Of a stretch of 39,270 bases of DNA, positions 15,972-24,171 are shown in pieces. Under the pieces are notes generated by a model. That model saw only the letters and a list, made by a program, of their open reading frames with translations, did no database searches and was not told the origin of the DNA. The DNA is from JBBQVO01 sp038211505 (GTDB taxonomy: Bacteria; Chloroflexota; Dehalococcoidia; DSTF01; JACRBR01), in NCBI GenBank assembly GCA_038211505.1, contig JBBQVO010000007.1, positions 1 to 39,270 of the forward strand, written 5' to 3'. The stretch's first letter is position 1, and every line of letters begins with the position of its first letter. The translations under genes were made by a program, and so were the position numbers.

Positions 15972-16959
15972 GCGCGGCTCGATACTCGGGGTTGACGACG
16001 TACTGCAGCGGTGTGCCGTCGAGCAGCGCCTCGATCTCGGATGCCATCATTGACGAGTGGCGCTCGATCGTCTCCGCCGTTGCGCCGCCGATATGCGGCG
16101 TCAGGATGAGATTCGGCGCCGACATCAGCGGGCTCGACGCCGGCAGCGGCTGCCCCTCGTACACGTCAAGCGCCGCGCCCGCGATCCGCCCTGCGGACAG
16201 CGCGTCGACGAGCGCTATCGGATCGACGACGCCGCCGCCGCTGGTGTTGATCAGGTACGCATCGCGCCGCATCTTCGAAAAGAACGTGGCATCGACGAGG
16301 TGCGTCGTCGCGTCGCTGTCCGGCACATGCAACGACACGAAGTCACAGGTCGCGGCGATGACGTCGAGGCTCGCCGCCGTGACGCCAAGCGTTTGCATCT
16401 CGGCGTCGGTGACAAACGGATCGAACGCCAACACGCGCCCGCCGAGCGCATGGCCAATGCGCGCGACGGCGCGGCCGATCTGCCCGAAGCCGACGACTCC
16501 GATCGCGGAGCCGGCGATCTCGCGGCCACGAAAGTAGCGATAGCCGAGCGACGGATCCGTCCATCCGGCGCCACTGACCATCGTGTGCGCCGCCGGGATG
16601 CGCCGCGCGAGCGAGAGCATCAGCCCGAGCGTCAGTTCGGCGACGGCGGCAGTGTTGCGGCCGGGGGCGTGTGTGACGGCGACGCCGTGCGCCGTCGCGC
16701 TCTCGATGTCGACGTGGTTGAGGGCGTTGCGGCAGACGCCGACAAGCTGCAGCCCCGGCGCCGCGTCGAAAACTTCGTCGAATACGAAGTCAGCTTCGAC
16801 GATGAGGATGCCGATGTTCTCAGCGGTGAGGCGCATGCCGAGTTCGTCGGGATCCTGGATCATGTTCGTATCGAGCCAGCTCTCGTACGCGACGTCGATG
16901 CGACGGCGGAGCTGGTCGAGGACGCGACCTGAAAATGGGGCGAGGATCAGCGCGCGCAA
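15961..16959 (-). CDS. D-isomer-specific 2-hydroxyacid dehydrogenase-like protein
   Basis: The 332-residue protein has the NAD-binding motif GVVGFGQIGRAVARIGHALG, the catalytic acid in ALDVYEGQP and the catalytic His in LTPHIGGAT. However, the motif that normally reads N-T/S-A/S-R-G carries glycine at the substrate-binding Arg position (NTSGGGVVD, Gly241), so substrate recognition or activity must differ from SerA-type enzymes. The TTG start is supported by GGAGG seven bases upstream. It follows the TetR gene by 52 bases and overlaps the kinase, so it is probably the first enzyme gene of the operon. Confidence 0.88.
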   Translation of the reverse strand: MRALILAPFSGRVLDQLRRRIDVAYESWLDTNMIQDPDELGMRLTAENIGILIVEADFVFDEVFDAAPGLQLVGVCRNALNHVDIESATAHGVAVTHAPGRNTAAVAELTLGLMLSLARRIPAAHTMVSGAGWTDPSLGYRYFRGREIAGSAIGVVGFGQIGRAVARIGHALGGRVLAFDPFVTDAEMQTLGVTAASLDVIAATCDFVSLHVPDSDATTHLVDATFFSKMRRDAYLINTSGGGVVDPIALVDALSAGRIAGAALDVYEGQPLPASSPLMSAPNLILTPHIGGATAETIERHSSMMASEIEALLDGTPLQYVVNPEYRAARAR

Positions 16960-17011
16960 CGGAGTGCCTCCGCGCGCACAATATCACGGCGTCGCCGGTG
17001 TCGGGAGCGCG

Positions 17012-17638
17012 TCAGCGAGCGGCGGCTTGCCTCGTCGTGACGGCGGCGCCTTCGAGCGGCGCGATCAGCGACTCCGCGAGCTGCATCGGCGTCATCGCCT
17101 TGCGACCAGGCGATCCGATCGCCACCTGCACGGCGTATCCGTCGTGCGCCGCCAGCGCGACCGCCGCCGCATCTTCCGCCGACTCGATCGTCAAGTCGCC
17201 GCTCGCGATCGCCAGAGCGAACTCTTCGGTCAGGCGTCTGCGCCAGCCGGCATACGCCTGCGTCAGCCGCTTCGTCACTTCCGGGTTGCGCACGGCCTGC
17301 GCCCAGAACTCGAGCAGCACCCCCGGCCATTTCGGCTCAGACGCGTAGGAGAAGAAGTTCGCCAGCGTCTCGACGATCGCGTCACGCGGCGATGCGCCGC
17401 GCTCCGCGCCGGATTCGAGGACGTTCGTGCGGTCATCGGTCCACATGCGAAGCAGCTCGAGAAGGATGTCGTCCTTCGTCGAGAAATGGAAATAGTAGGC
17501 GCCCTTCGAGAAGCCCGCCGCTTGCGAGATGTCGTCGACGGTCGCGTGATCGTAGCCGCTGGTCGAGAACATGCTGAGCGCGGCGTCGATCAGCTTGCCG
17601 CGCGTCTGCTTGCGTTGTTCGAATCTGTCCACGGGCAT
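17012..17638 (-). CDS. TetR/AcrR-family transcriptional regulator
   Basis: The 208-residue protein has an N-terminal TetR helix-turn-helix (TRGKLIDAALSMFSTSGYDH, then TVDDISQAAGFSKGAYYFHF, STKDDILLELL) and a variable ligand-binding C terminus. The start at 17638 is chosen for GGAGGGG about six bases upstream; an in-frame ATG at 17665 is less likely. It heads the dehydrogenase-kinase-aldolase operon, so it probably regulates these genes and itself. A divergent phosphotransferase shares the intergenic region and might be a second target. The ligand is unknown. Confidence 0.9.
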   Translation of the reverse strand: MPVDRFEQRKQTRGKLIDAALSMFSTSGYDHATVDDISQAAGFSKGAYYFHFSTKDDILLELLRMWTDDRTNVLESGAERGASPRDAIVETLANFFSYASEPKWPGVLLEFWAQAVRNPEVTKRLTQAYAGWRRRLTEEFALAIASGDLTIESAEDAAAVALAAHDGYAVQVAIGSPGRKAMTPMQLAESLIAPLEGAAVTTRQAAAR

Positions 17639-17686
17639 GGCACCCCTCCGCGAAATAACGGCCACCTGGCCGGCATCCGACGCCCT

Positions 17687-17715
17687 AGTATGCCCGAACT
17701 GATGGAGCCTGCCAA
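17687..17715 (-). promoter_or_regulatory. Probable promoter of the TetR-led operon
   Basis: On the minus strand, TTGGCA (17710-17715), a 17-base spacer and CATACT (17687-17692) form a good sigma-70-type promoter 49 bases before the TetR start. The near-palindrome CTTGACAAG immediately beyond the -35 (17719-17727) could be part of an operator. Confidence 0.6.
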
Positions 17716-17774
17716 GCCACTTGACAAGCGATTTGCCGCATCACGAGCGGGTCATCCACCTACAATTCCACGCG

Positions 17775-18797
17775 ATGGAAGAAGCCGACCTGCTCGCGAC
17801 CTGTCAGATGTTCAACCTCGGCGCGCCGCGTGGCGGTGCGGCGGCCGTCGCCGGCGGCTTAGTGAACCGCCTGTGGCGGCTCACGACGGAGAGCGGCGTC
17901 TTCGCCGTGAAGGAAATGAACCGCGATTTCGGCGATGCCGGCTACGTCGCCTGGCACGACCGCGCATTCACACTCGAGCAAGCCGCATTCGCTGCTGGCA
18001 TCCCGATGCCGCGTCCGGTGCCTGTCGCCGCGACCGGCCGCTGCCTCGGCGAATTGCCCGGCGACGCCGATCGACCGATCACGGTTCGCGTCCACGAATG
18101 GGCCGACGGCGTGAAGCTGGAGAACAACATCGAATATGGCGCCGATGTGGCAGTTGCGGCCGCGTCGATCCTCGCCCGCATCCACAACCTACAGACGGCG
18201 TCCGACGTCACCGCCACCGAGTCGTTGCGGGTGTTCGGCGATGAGCATTGGCGCGAGACGGCCGAGCGCGCGGATGACATCCGTGCGGACTGGGCGGCGC
18301 AGTTCTCGTCTCTGCTGCCCGTCCTCGCCGAGCTCGAGGCATATCTGCTCGCGGCGCACGACGACTCCACGCCACTCCTGCTGAGCCATCGCGACGCCGA
18401 CATGAAGAACCACATGCGTACGCCGGGCGGCGCGCTGATACTCGTCGACTGGGATGGTGCCGGTCCGGTCAATCCGCGGCACGATTTCGCGAACCACGCC
18501 CTGGTCTGGGCCGGCGTGCATCGCGGCGATCCGAATCCGGCGATCGCCAGCGCCTACGTCGACGCGTTCCGCGCTGAGTCGTCGGTGACGGACGCGTTCC
18601 GTTCGACCGATCTCGCCGAGCTCGTCAGCATCCGCCTCGGCTGGTTCAACTTCAACGTCCGCCGCGCGCTAGGCGAACGTGCCCGAGACGACAGCGATCG
18701 CGACGCCGGCGTGCAGGTGATCCGCCGCAACGTCGACCAACTCCCGCGATTCGCCCGTTCGCTCAGCGACTGGCTCTCGTTGCTCATCGATATCTAA
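17775..18797 (+). CDS. Aminoglycoside phosphotransferase-like kinase (APH family)
   Basis: The 340-residue protein has the protein-kinase-like APH fold: a nucleotide-loop region VAGGLVNRLWRLTTESGVFAVKE, the catalytic loop LLLSHRDADMKNHM (H-x-D-x4-N) and the metal-binding LVDWDGAGPVNPRHDF. APH-family proteins phosphorylate antibiotics, choline, homoserine or other small molecules; nothing here identifies the substrate. I use the ATG at 17775; a TTG at 17721 would add 18 unsupported residues. There is no Shine-Dalgarno. TACAAT at 17761-17766 ends eight bases before the ATG, so the mRNA may be leaderless. Confidence 0.85.
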   Translation: MEEADLLATCQMFNLGAPRGGAAAVAGGLVNRLWRLTTESGVFAVKEMNRDFGDAGYVAWHDRAFTLEQAAFAAGIPMPRPVPVAATGRCLGELPGDADRPITVRVHEWADGVKLENNIEYGADVAVAAASILARIHNLQTASDVTATESLRVFGDEHWRETAERADDIRADWAAQFSSLLPVLAELEAYLLAAHDDSTPLLLSHRDADMKNHMRTPGGALILVDWDGAGPVNPRHDFANHALVWAGVHRGDPNPAIASAYVDAFRAESSVTDAFRSTDLAELVSIRLGWFNFNVRRALGERARDDSDRDAGVQVIRRNVDQLPRFARSLSDWLSLLIDI

Positions 18798-18815
18798 CTC
18801 ATCTTTCAACCAACC

Positions 18816-18907
18816 AATCCGCGCAATCCGTGAAATCCGCATCGCCCTTGCGAGAAGAGCGAGCCGGGGCGGTTCCCCTCGTCTCCAATCTGTGAAATCT
18901 GTGGTTC
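18816..18907. repeat. Paired 9-bp-period repeats, both subtypes
   Basis: Positions 18816-18840 carry the CCGTGAAAT/CCGCGCAAT subtype and 18887-18907 carry the CTGTGAAAT subtype ending GTGGTTCC, both in the same orientation. The spacer of 46 bases is unique. The block lies between the phosphotransferase and the rpsO promoter. Confidence 0.8.
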
Positions 18908-18920
18908 CTCGTCGCTGAAG

Positions 18921-18949
18921 TTGCCGTGGTTGTTCGCGCCTGATACGCT
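18921..18949 (+). promoter_or_regulatory. Probable promoter of rpsO-pnp
   Basis: TTGCCG (18921-18926), a 17-base spacer and TACGCT (18944-18949) lie 33 bases before the rpsO ATG. The spacing is ideal and both boxes are moderate matches. Confidence 0.6.
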
Positions 18950-18982
18950 TCAGCCAACACATTTGAGGAGAGACGAGACTCT

Positions 18983-19252
18983 ATGCCGCTTACGCTAGCG
19001 CGCAAAGCCGAGATTATCGGCGAGCACAAGGGACACGAGACCGACACGGGGTCGGCGGAAGTGCAGATTGCGCTCCTGACGGAGCGAATCAATTCCCTTA
19101 CCGGACATCTCAAGCTGCACCGGCAGGACTACCACACCCAGCGCGGGCTTCTCAAGCTCGTCGGGCAGCGTCGCCGGCAACTCGCCTACCTCAATAAGAA
19201 GGATGTGACGCGCTATCGCGCCATCCTCGCAAGGCTCGGCCTCCGCAAGTAG
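18983..19252 (+). CDS. rpsO: 30S ribosomal protein S15
   Basis: S15 is a primary 16S rRNA-binding protein that organises the central domain of the small subunit. The 89-residue product matches the family end to end: HKGHETDTGSAEVQIALLTERI, LTGHLKLHRQDYHTQRGLLKLV and RRRQLAYLNKKDVTRY. GAGGAGAG lies upstream of the ATG, a little farther than usual. pnp follows at 282 bases, the arrangement conserved in many bacteria. Confidence 0.98.
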   Translation: MPLTLARKAEIIGEHKGHETDTGSAEVQIALLTERINSLTGHLKLHRQDYHTQRGLLKLVGQRRRQLAYLNKKDVTRYRAILARLGLRK

Positions 19253-19534
19253 GGAACGTTCCCGGCGGAGGTCTTTCTACGTGCGCTGCGCGGAGTCAGG
19301 GACCCGGCAGGCACATCTGAGGTAGCAGCCGCAAGAGCGCGGCGCCAACAACAGCCTCGAGCACGGGCGCATTCGGAAGAGGCCGCAGGGCGGCCAGGCC
19401 CGCACACGATCCCGATCGACAGGCCATCACAACAAGCACGTTGACGTGCGCGCGACGCTACCCGCCGCGCGCGTCATCACGGCATAGCATGCGGATTGAT
19501 CCGCAAACATCAGGACGGAGGTCCACGAGAAGAT
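19253..19534 (+). other. rpsO-pnp intercistronic region with hairpin before the pnp ribosome site
   Basis: No gene is seen. Immediately after the rpsO stop is the palindrome GGGAACGTTCCC. Near the other end, TGCGGAT (19489-19495) pairs with ATCCGCA (19498-19504), just ahead of the GGAGG of pnp. In other bacteria pnp mRNA is autoregulated at a leader hairpin; whether this small hairpin does so is not shown. Confidence 0.35.
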
Positions 19535-22009
19535 ATGGCACAACCAGACATCAAGACATTCACACGAGAACTCGGCGGCAAGACGCTGAGTATCGAGCAC
19601 GGGCGCGTCGCGGGACTCGCCGGCGGCGCGGTGATGATTCGCTACGGCGATACCGTGGCGATGTGCACGGCGACGATGGCGCGCACGCCGCGGCCGGGCA
19701 TGGATTTCTTCCCGCTGACGATCGACTTCGAGGAGAAGATGTACGCCGCGGGCAAGATCCCCGGCAACTTCTTCCGCCGCGAAGGTCGCCCGTCGACGGA
19801 GGCGATCCTCAGCGCGCGGCTGACGGACCGGCCGCTGCGGCCGCTGTTTCCGAAGGGCATGCGCAATGACGTGCAGATCGTCATCACGGTGATGGCGGTT
19901 GACAAAGAGAACGATCCCGACGTGCTCGGCACGGTCGGCGCCTCGGCGGCGCTCTGCATCTCCGATGCGCCGTTCGCCGGGCCGGTGAGCTCGGTGCGCG
20001 TCGGCTACATCGACGGCAAGTACGTCGTCAACCCGACGTTCCAGCAGCTCGAAGAGAGCCAGATCGACATCGTTGTCGCGGGCACGAAGAACGCGATCAT
20101 GATGGTTGAGGCGGGCGCGAACGAAGCGCCGGAAGAAATCATCCTCGGCGCGATGGAGTTCGCCCAGCAGCAGAACCAGATCCTGATCGAACTGCAGGAA
20201 GAGATGATCGCTGCGCTGAAGCCCGTCAAGTGGGAGTTCACGCCGGCGACGGTGCCGGAAGACTTGAAGAAGAAGGTCTTCGCCGACCTCGCCGGCAACA
20301 CCGACGAGTTCCTCGCGCTGGCGAAGGACGAGCGTCAGGGCGCGCTCGGCGACCACAAGTCGACGCTCGTCGAGAAGTACGGCGAAGAGTACGGCGAGAA
20401 GTCGGTTGGCGAGGCGCTTGACGCCTTCGTGAAGAAGACGGTGCGCGAATCGATCCTCAACGACGACAAGCGCCCCGATGGCCGCGACTCGAAGACGGTG
20501 CGCGACATCTGGTGCCAGGTCGGCGTCCTACCGCGCGTGCACGGCACGGGGCTCTTCACCCGCGAGCAAACCCAGGTGCTGAGCGTCACGACGCTCGGCG
20601 GCGTCGGCGATGCGCAGCGCCTCGATACCCTCTCGCCGATCGAGAGCAAGCGCTACATCCACCACTACAACTTCCCGCCGTACTCGGTCGGTGAGACCGG
20701 CCGCATGGGCGGCGCCAGCCGCCGCGATATCGGCCACGGTGCGCTGGCGGAGCGCGCGGTGCTCCCCGTACTGCCGGATGTCGAGGAGTTCCCCTACACG
20801 ATCCGCATCGTCTCGGAGGTGCTGTCGAGCAACGGCAGCTCGTCGATGGGCAGCACCTGCGGCAGCATCCTCTCGCTGATGGATGCCGGCGTGCCGATCA
20901 AGGCGCCGGTGGCGGGCGTGGCGATGGGGCTGATCATGGGCGAAGACGGCAAGTACAAGGTTCTGACCGACATCGCCGGCCTCGAAGACGCGATGGGCGA
21001 CATGGACTTCAAGGTCGCCGGCACGGAAGAAGGCATCACGGCCCTGCAGATGGACATCAAGATCCAGGGCATCCCGATGGCCGTCCTCCGCGACGCGATC
21101 ACGCAGGCACGCGAAGGCCGCATGCACATCATGGGCAAGATGATTGAGACGATCGCCGAGCCTCGGGCAGAGATGTCGCCGTACGCGCCGCGCGTATACC
21201 GGCTGCAGATCGACCCATCGAAGATCGGCACCGTCATCGGGCCGGGCGGCAAGGTCATCCGGTCGATCATCGAGGAGACGGGCTGCACCGTCGACATCGA
21301 GGACGACGGCTCCGTGTTCATCGGCGCCACCGACGAATCGTCGGCCAAGCGCGCCATCGCCATTATCGAGGGCATGACGAAGGACGTGGAGGTCGGCCAG
21401 ATCTACACCGGACGCGTCGCCCGCATTATGAACTTCGGCGCCTTCGTCGAGATTGCGCCGGGCAAGGACGGCCTCGTTCACATCAGTGAGCTGGCGGACT
21501 TCCGGGTGCCGTCGGTCGAAGAAGTCGTCAACATCGGCGATGAGGTCGAGGTGATGGTCACCGAGGTCGACTCGATGGGCCGCATCAACCTCTCACGCCG
21601 TGCGGTGCTCGCCGGCGAGACCGACGTGGCGGCTGTGGTCGCACGGCAGGCTGCCGAGCGCGGCAGTCGTGGCGGCGGCGGTGGTGGCGATCGCGGCGGT
21701 GATCGCGGCGGACGCGGTGGCGGCGGTGGCGGCTACCGTGGTGGTAGCGGCGGCGGCGGCGGCGACCGAGGTCGCAGCGGTGGTGGTGGTGGTGGATACG
21801 GCGGCGGTGGTGGCGGCGGCGATCGTGGCCCCGCACGCGGCGGCCCGCGCGACCGGCGCGGCGGCAGCGGTGGTGGCGGATACGGCGGCGGTGGCGGCGG
21901 CAACGGCGGCCCGCCGGCGCGCAGCGCCGACGGCGGCCTGCGTGAGCGCCCGAACCGCGATCAGGGCCCTCCCGGCCCGCCTCGCGCGCCGTTCCAGAGC
22001 AACGACTGA
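19535..22009 (+). CDS. pnp: Polyribonucleotide nucleotidyltransferase with an RGG-rich tail
   Basis: PNPase degrades RNA 3' to 5' with phosphate and can add tails in reverse. The order is: two RNase PH-like domains joined by a helical linker (FFRREGRPSTEAILSARLTDRPLRPLFPKG; second core with TCGSILSLMDAGVPIKAPVAG), a KH domain (IGTVIGPGGKVIRSIIEETG) and an S1 domain (GQIYTGRVARIMNFGAFVEI). After S1, about 115 residues (from about 707 to 824) are almost entirely Gly with RGG, DRGG and GGYGG units. That tail is unusual and likely binds RNA. The ATG at 19535 (824 residues) matches the family N terminus; a TTG at 19496 is upstream in frame but less likely. Confidence 0.97.
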   Translation: MAQPDIKTFTRELGGKTLSIEHGRVAGLAGGAVMIRYGDTVAMCTATMARTPRPGMDFFPLTIDFEEKMYAAGKIPGNFFRREGRPSTEAILSARLTDRPLRPLFPKGMRNDVQIVITVMAVDKENDPDVLGTVGASAALCISDAPFAGPVSSVRVGYIDGKYVVNPTFQQLEESQIDIVVAGTKNAIMMVEAGANEAPEEIILGAMEFAQQQNQILIELQEEMIAALKPVKWEFTPATVPEDLKKKVFADLAGNTDEFLALAKDERQGALGDHKSTLVEKYGEEYGEKSVGEALDAFVKKTVRESILNDDKRPDGRDSKTVRDIWCQVGVLPRVHGTGLFTREQTQVLSVTTLGGVGDAQRLDTLSPIESKRYIHHYNFPPYSVGETGRMGGASRRDIGHGALAERAVLPVLPDVEEFPYTIRIVSEVLSSNGSSSMGSTCGSILSLMDAGVPIKAPVAGVAMGLIMGEDGKYKVLTDIAGLEDAMGDMDFKVAGTEEGITALQMDIKIQGIPMAVLRDAITQAREGRMHIMGKMIETIAEPRAEMSPYAPRVYRLQIDPSKIGTVIGPGGKVIRSIIEETGCTVDIEDDGSVFIGATDESSAKRAIAIIEGMTKDVEVGQIYTGRVARIMNFGAFVEIAPGKDGLVHISELADFRVPSVEEVVNIGDEVEVMVTEVDSMGRINLSRRAVLAGETDVAAVVARQAAERGSRGGGGGGDRGGDRGGRGGGGGGYRGGSGGGGGDRGRSGGGGGGYGGGGGGGDRGPARGGPRDRRGGSGGGGYGGGGGGNGGPPARSADGGLRERPNRDQGPPGPPRAPFQSND

Positions 22010-22066
22010 GGTTGCGGTTCGCGCCAACTGTACGCGCCCCGGTCGAATCAGCAATGAGTTTCTAGA

Positions 22067-22093
22067 AGAGGCGCCGGAAACGGCGCCTCTTTT
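22067..22093 (+). terminator. Intrinsic terminator of rpsO-pnp
   Basis: A perfect 10-bp stem AGAGGCGCCG/CGGCGCCTCT closes a GAAA tetraloop and runs into TTTT. It lies 57 bases after the pnp stop. Confidence 0.93.
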
Positions 22094-22144
22094 CGTTGTG
22101 TCGCCGCGAAGCCCTCACTCCGGCCTTCGGCAACCCCTCTCCGA

Positions 22145-22528
22145 CTACTCGAACCAGATGTCCGTTTGTTCGCCGGCGGGAACGCCGGTGATGAGCACGT
22201 CCATCTCGCCGTCGGAGGTGTGCCAGGTGCCGGGGTGAATGACGACGATGTCGCCCGCCGTGATGTCGCGCTTCTCGCCGTCGAGGGTGATCGTGCCGCC
22301 GCCGCTGAGAACGTAGTAGAACTCCGTCATCTCACGATGGTAGTGGTAGCGGCTGTTGTCGATCGACAGATGCGAGACGTTGGCGACTGGCGTGTCGTCG
22401 TGCGTAACGAGCGTCTTCCGCCAGCCGCAGACGCCCCGTTCGGTGGGCGTATCGTCGAGACGGCGGATGAGATAGCCGGTGGGGGTGGGTCGTTGGTCGT
22501 TGGTCGTTAGGGGTGTTGGGTCGGGCAT
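22145..22528 (-). CDS. Cupin-domain protein
   Basis: This 127-residue single-domain cupin has both metal-binding motifs. Motif 1 is YHYHREMTEFYYVLSG (two His and Glu). Motif 2 is GDIVVIHPGTWH with the final His. It could be a small metal-dependent enzyme or sugar-binding protein. The N-terminal about 17 residues (TPLTTNDQRPTPTGY region) are encoded by a GGTCGTT tandem repeat, and no alternative start lies between that repeat and the cupin core. Ribosome-site evidence is weak (AGG). It stands alone, convergent with pnp. Confidence 0.85.
   Translation of the reverse strand: MPDPTPLTTNDQRPTPTGYLIRRLDDTPTERGVCGWRKTLVTHDDTPVANVSHLSIDNSRYHYHREMTEFYYVLSGGGTITLDGEKRDITAGDIVVIHPGTWHTSDGEMDVLITGVPAGEQTDIWFE
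22488..22508. repeat. Three tandem copies of GGTCGTT
   Basis: Three exact 7-bp units lie within the 5' end of the cupin reading frame and encode part of its nonconserved N terminus. Confidence 0.85.
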
Positions 22529-22952
22529 GTGGGCTGCCTATCTGCTACCAAATAACGCGCCGTGGCCTTGTCTGAGCGTAAGACGCAACGGTCGCGCCGC
22601 GCAAGCGCAGTGACACCTTACGCTAGGACGTCACCAGCGAATCCACGTACCCTCGGCCCATGCCTGATCCTGTCCACTCGGCGCTTGCCGACAAACTTCA
22701 AAATTGTGCCCAACAGTCCGCCTCATGGCCGCCGGAACGAAAACTGCCAAACGAACCTCGCGACATCGGCAACACGAAAAACTGCCAAACGAACCTCGCG
22801 ACATCGGCCCAACACGAAACTGCCAAACGAACCTCCACCCGCCGTGGAAAAGCAAAAACTGCCAAACGAACCTCGAGCTATCGCGGCGTATCGAGGCGCA
22901 ATCCCCGCCAACGCTCGGCCGCTATCTTCGTGCGCAAGGCGCCGTGCCGGCG
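22529..22952. other. Gene-free interval carrying the tandem repeat array
   Basis: No gene is supported here. The left part (22529-22740) shows no feature that I recognise. The right part holds the 38-bp tandem array at 22742-22876. Open frames across it read as repetitive NCQTNLATS-like or KLPNEPRDI-like peptides and are artefacts of the repeat. Confidence 0.7.
22742..22876. repeat. Four tandem units of a 38-39 bp repeat
   Basis: The core AACTGCCAAACGAACCT starts at about 22742, 22780, 22818 and 22857, giving periods of 38, 38 and 39. The first two units are nearly identical over their full length (CGCGACATCGGC follows the core). The last two keep only the core. It lies immediately downstream of the PmoA-like gene. 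Confidence 0.9.
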
Positions 22953-24155
22953 CTACAGCACGCTGGCGGGCACGGGGCTGGCGTATTCGTCGAAGCGGGA
23001 GGCGACGTTGGCTTCTTTGGCGTGGTGCTGGTGGATGTAGAGGCGATGCCGGAGGTTCCATGTCTCGCCGGGCTTCAGCGTGAGCGCGCCGTCGAAGAAC
23101 GGCAGATTCGTGCCGATCGGGCCGTAGCCGCGCACGAACCAGGCGTTCGGGTGGTTGCGGTTCGATGGGTGATCGAGCATCGCGATGCCGTAGACCTCGG
23201 GATCGTGGCCGGGGGCGCGGGTGAACGGGCCGCTGCAGTCGGCCCATTCGGCGCGCTGGCCGAAGCAGTTCGGCGATCCCGTCGCGCCCGTCGAGAGCGA
23301 CATCGTGCCGCCGTCCCACTCGTCGATGACGTCGGCGACGCGCATCAGCGGCAGCGCGTTCTCGTTCGTCTGCCCGAACGTGACGCCGCCGAGGTGCGGC
23401 GTGAAGTCCGCCTCGATATCCCACAAGCGCATGCGGCCCTTGAGCCGGAAAATGCGATAGCGGCGCACATCATCGAGCAGCACGCGGCCGTCGGGCGCGA
23501 CCCACTGCAATCGCTCCTGAAAGCCCCCCCACGCCGGACCGGAGACCACCCAATCGAACGAGCGATGCGTGATGCGGCCATAGCCCGTGCCGACGTGCGG
23601 GCCGTAGCCGGAGTTCATCGCCGCGGGCTCGAGATAAAAGTCGACGCCGTCGACATCGCCGGCGGCGTACCAGAGCGAGCGGTGCCAGATGTGATCGGCG
23701 GGCGCCGCGTCGGTGATCGTCTTGGGCTGAGAGCCGTCGATGGCGCCGACGCCGGAATCCGGGCGGCCGCTGGGCGCGACGTTGGGGTAGAAGTACGGGC
23801 GGTAGTTCGGAGCGCCGTAGTGGTACATCGTCTGCAGGAGGCCGCCGTAGTAGACGACGAGACGCCCGTTGTACGCCTGCTCGTGCAGCTCGATGCCGCG
23901 ACGGCGGTCGCGATCTTCGTTCTCTTCCGCGCGCTGCAGGCGGTAGGAGCGCTTCTCGCCGGGCGCGAGCTCCTTCACCCACCAGCAGACGCGGCCGGCG
24001 CCGTCGACGTCGTCGAACTGCGCGGGCGTCTCATCGCCGGACTCCTGATCGATCATCAGCCAGTCGCCGATGCGCGTGTTCTCGGCGAGCTCTGCCTCGG
24101 CGATGAAGTTCTCGCGCGGGGTGGTGCTGGGGCCAAGCTGGATCGTGATGCTCAC
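22953..24155 (-). CDS. PmoA-like (DUF6807) family protein
   Basis: The 400-residue soluble protein contains the family motif DHIWHRSLWYAAGDVDGVDF, plus YFYPNVAPSGRPD, THRSFDWV and a C-terminal NAWFVRGYGPIGTN and RHRLYIHQHH. This family is called PmoA-like in databases, but it is unrelated to particulate methane monooxygenase. Members form beta-rich folds and commonly occur beside Gfo/Idh/MocA oxidoreductases in sugar- or glycoside-related loci. Such a gene lies 16 bases upstream here, so the two are probably co-transcribed. The reaction is unknown. Confidence 0.8.
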   Translation of the reverse strand: MSITIQLGPSTTPRENFIAEAELAENTRIGDWLMIDQESGDETPAQFDDVDGAGRVCWWVKELAPGEKRSYRLQRAEENEDRDRRRGIELHEQAYNGRLVVYYGGLLQTMYHYGAPNYRPYFYPNVAPSGRPDSGVGAIDGSQPKTITDAAPADHIWHRSLWYAAGDVDGVDFYLEPAAMNSGYGPHVGTGYGRITHRSFDWVVSGPAWGGFQERLQWVAPDGRVLLDDVRRYRIFRLKGRMRLWDIEADFTPHLGGVTFGQTNENALPLMRVADVIDEWDGGTMSLSTGATGSPNCFGQRAEWADCSGPFTRAPGHDPEVYGIAMLDHPSNRNHPNAWFVRGYGPIGTNLPFFDGALTLKPGETWNLRHRLYIHQHHAKEANVASRFDEYASPVPASVL

Positions 24156-24171
24156 GCATGCTCCTCGTCGT

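Noticed and set aside
22742..22876. CRISPR array
   Set aside because: The 17-base conserved core is too short, the first two units match over their full length including the would-be spacer, and no cas gene is nearby.
22562..23083. Repeat-rich plus-strand ORF before the PmoA-like gene
   Set aside because: It is a translation of the 38-bp array and antisense of the PmoA-like gene.
22953..24155. Particulate methane monooxygenase subunit
   Set aside because: The PmoA-like name of this family is misleading; there are no membrane helices as in true PmoA and the motifs are those of DUF6807.
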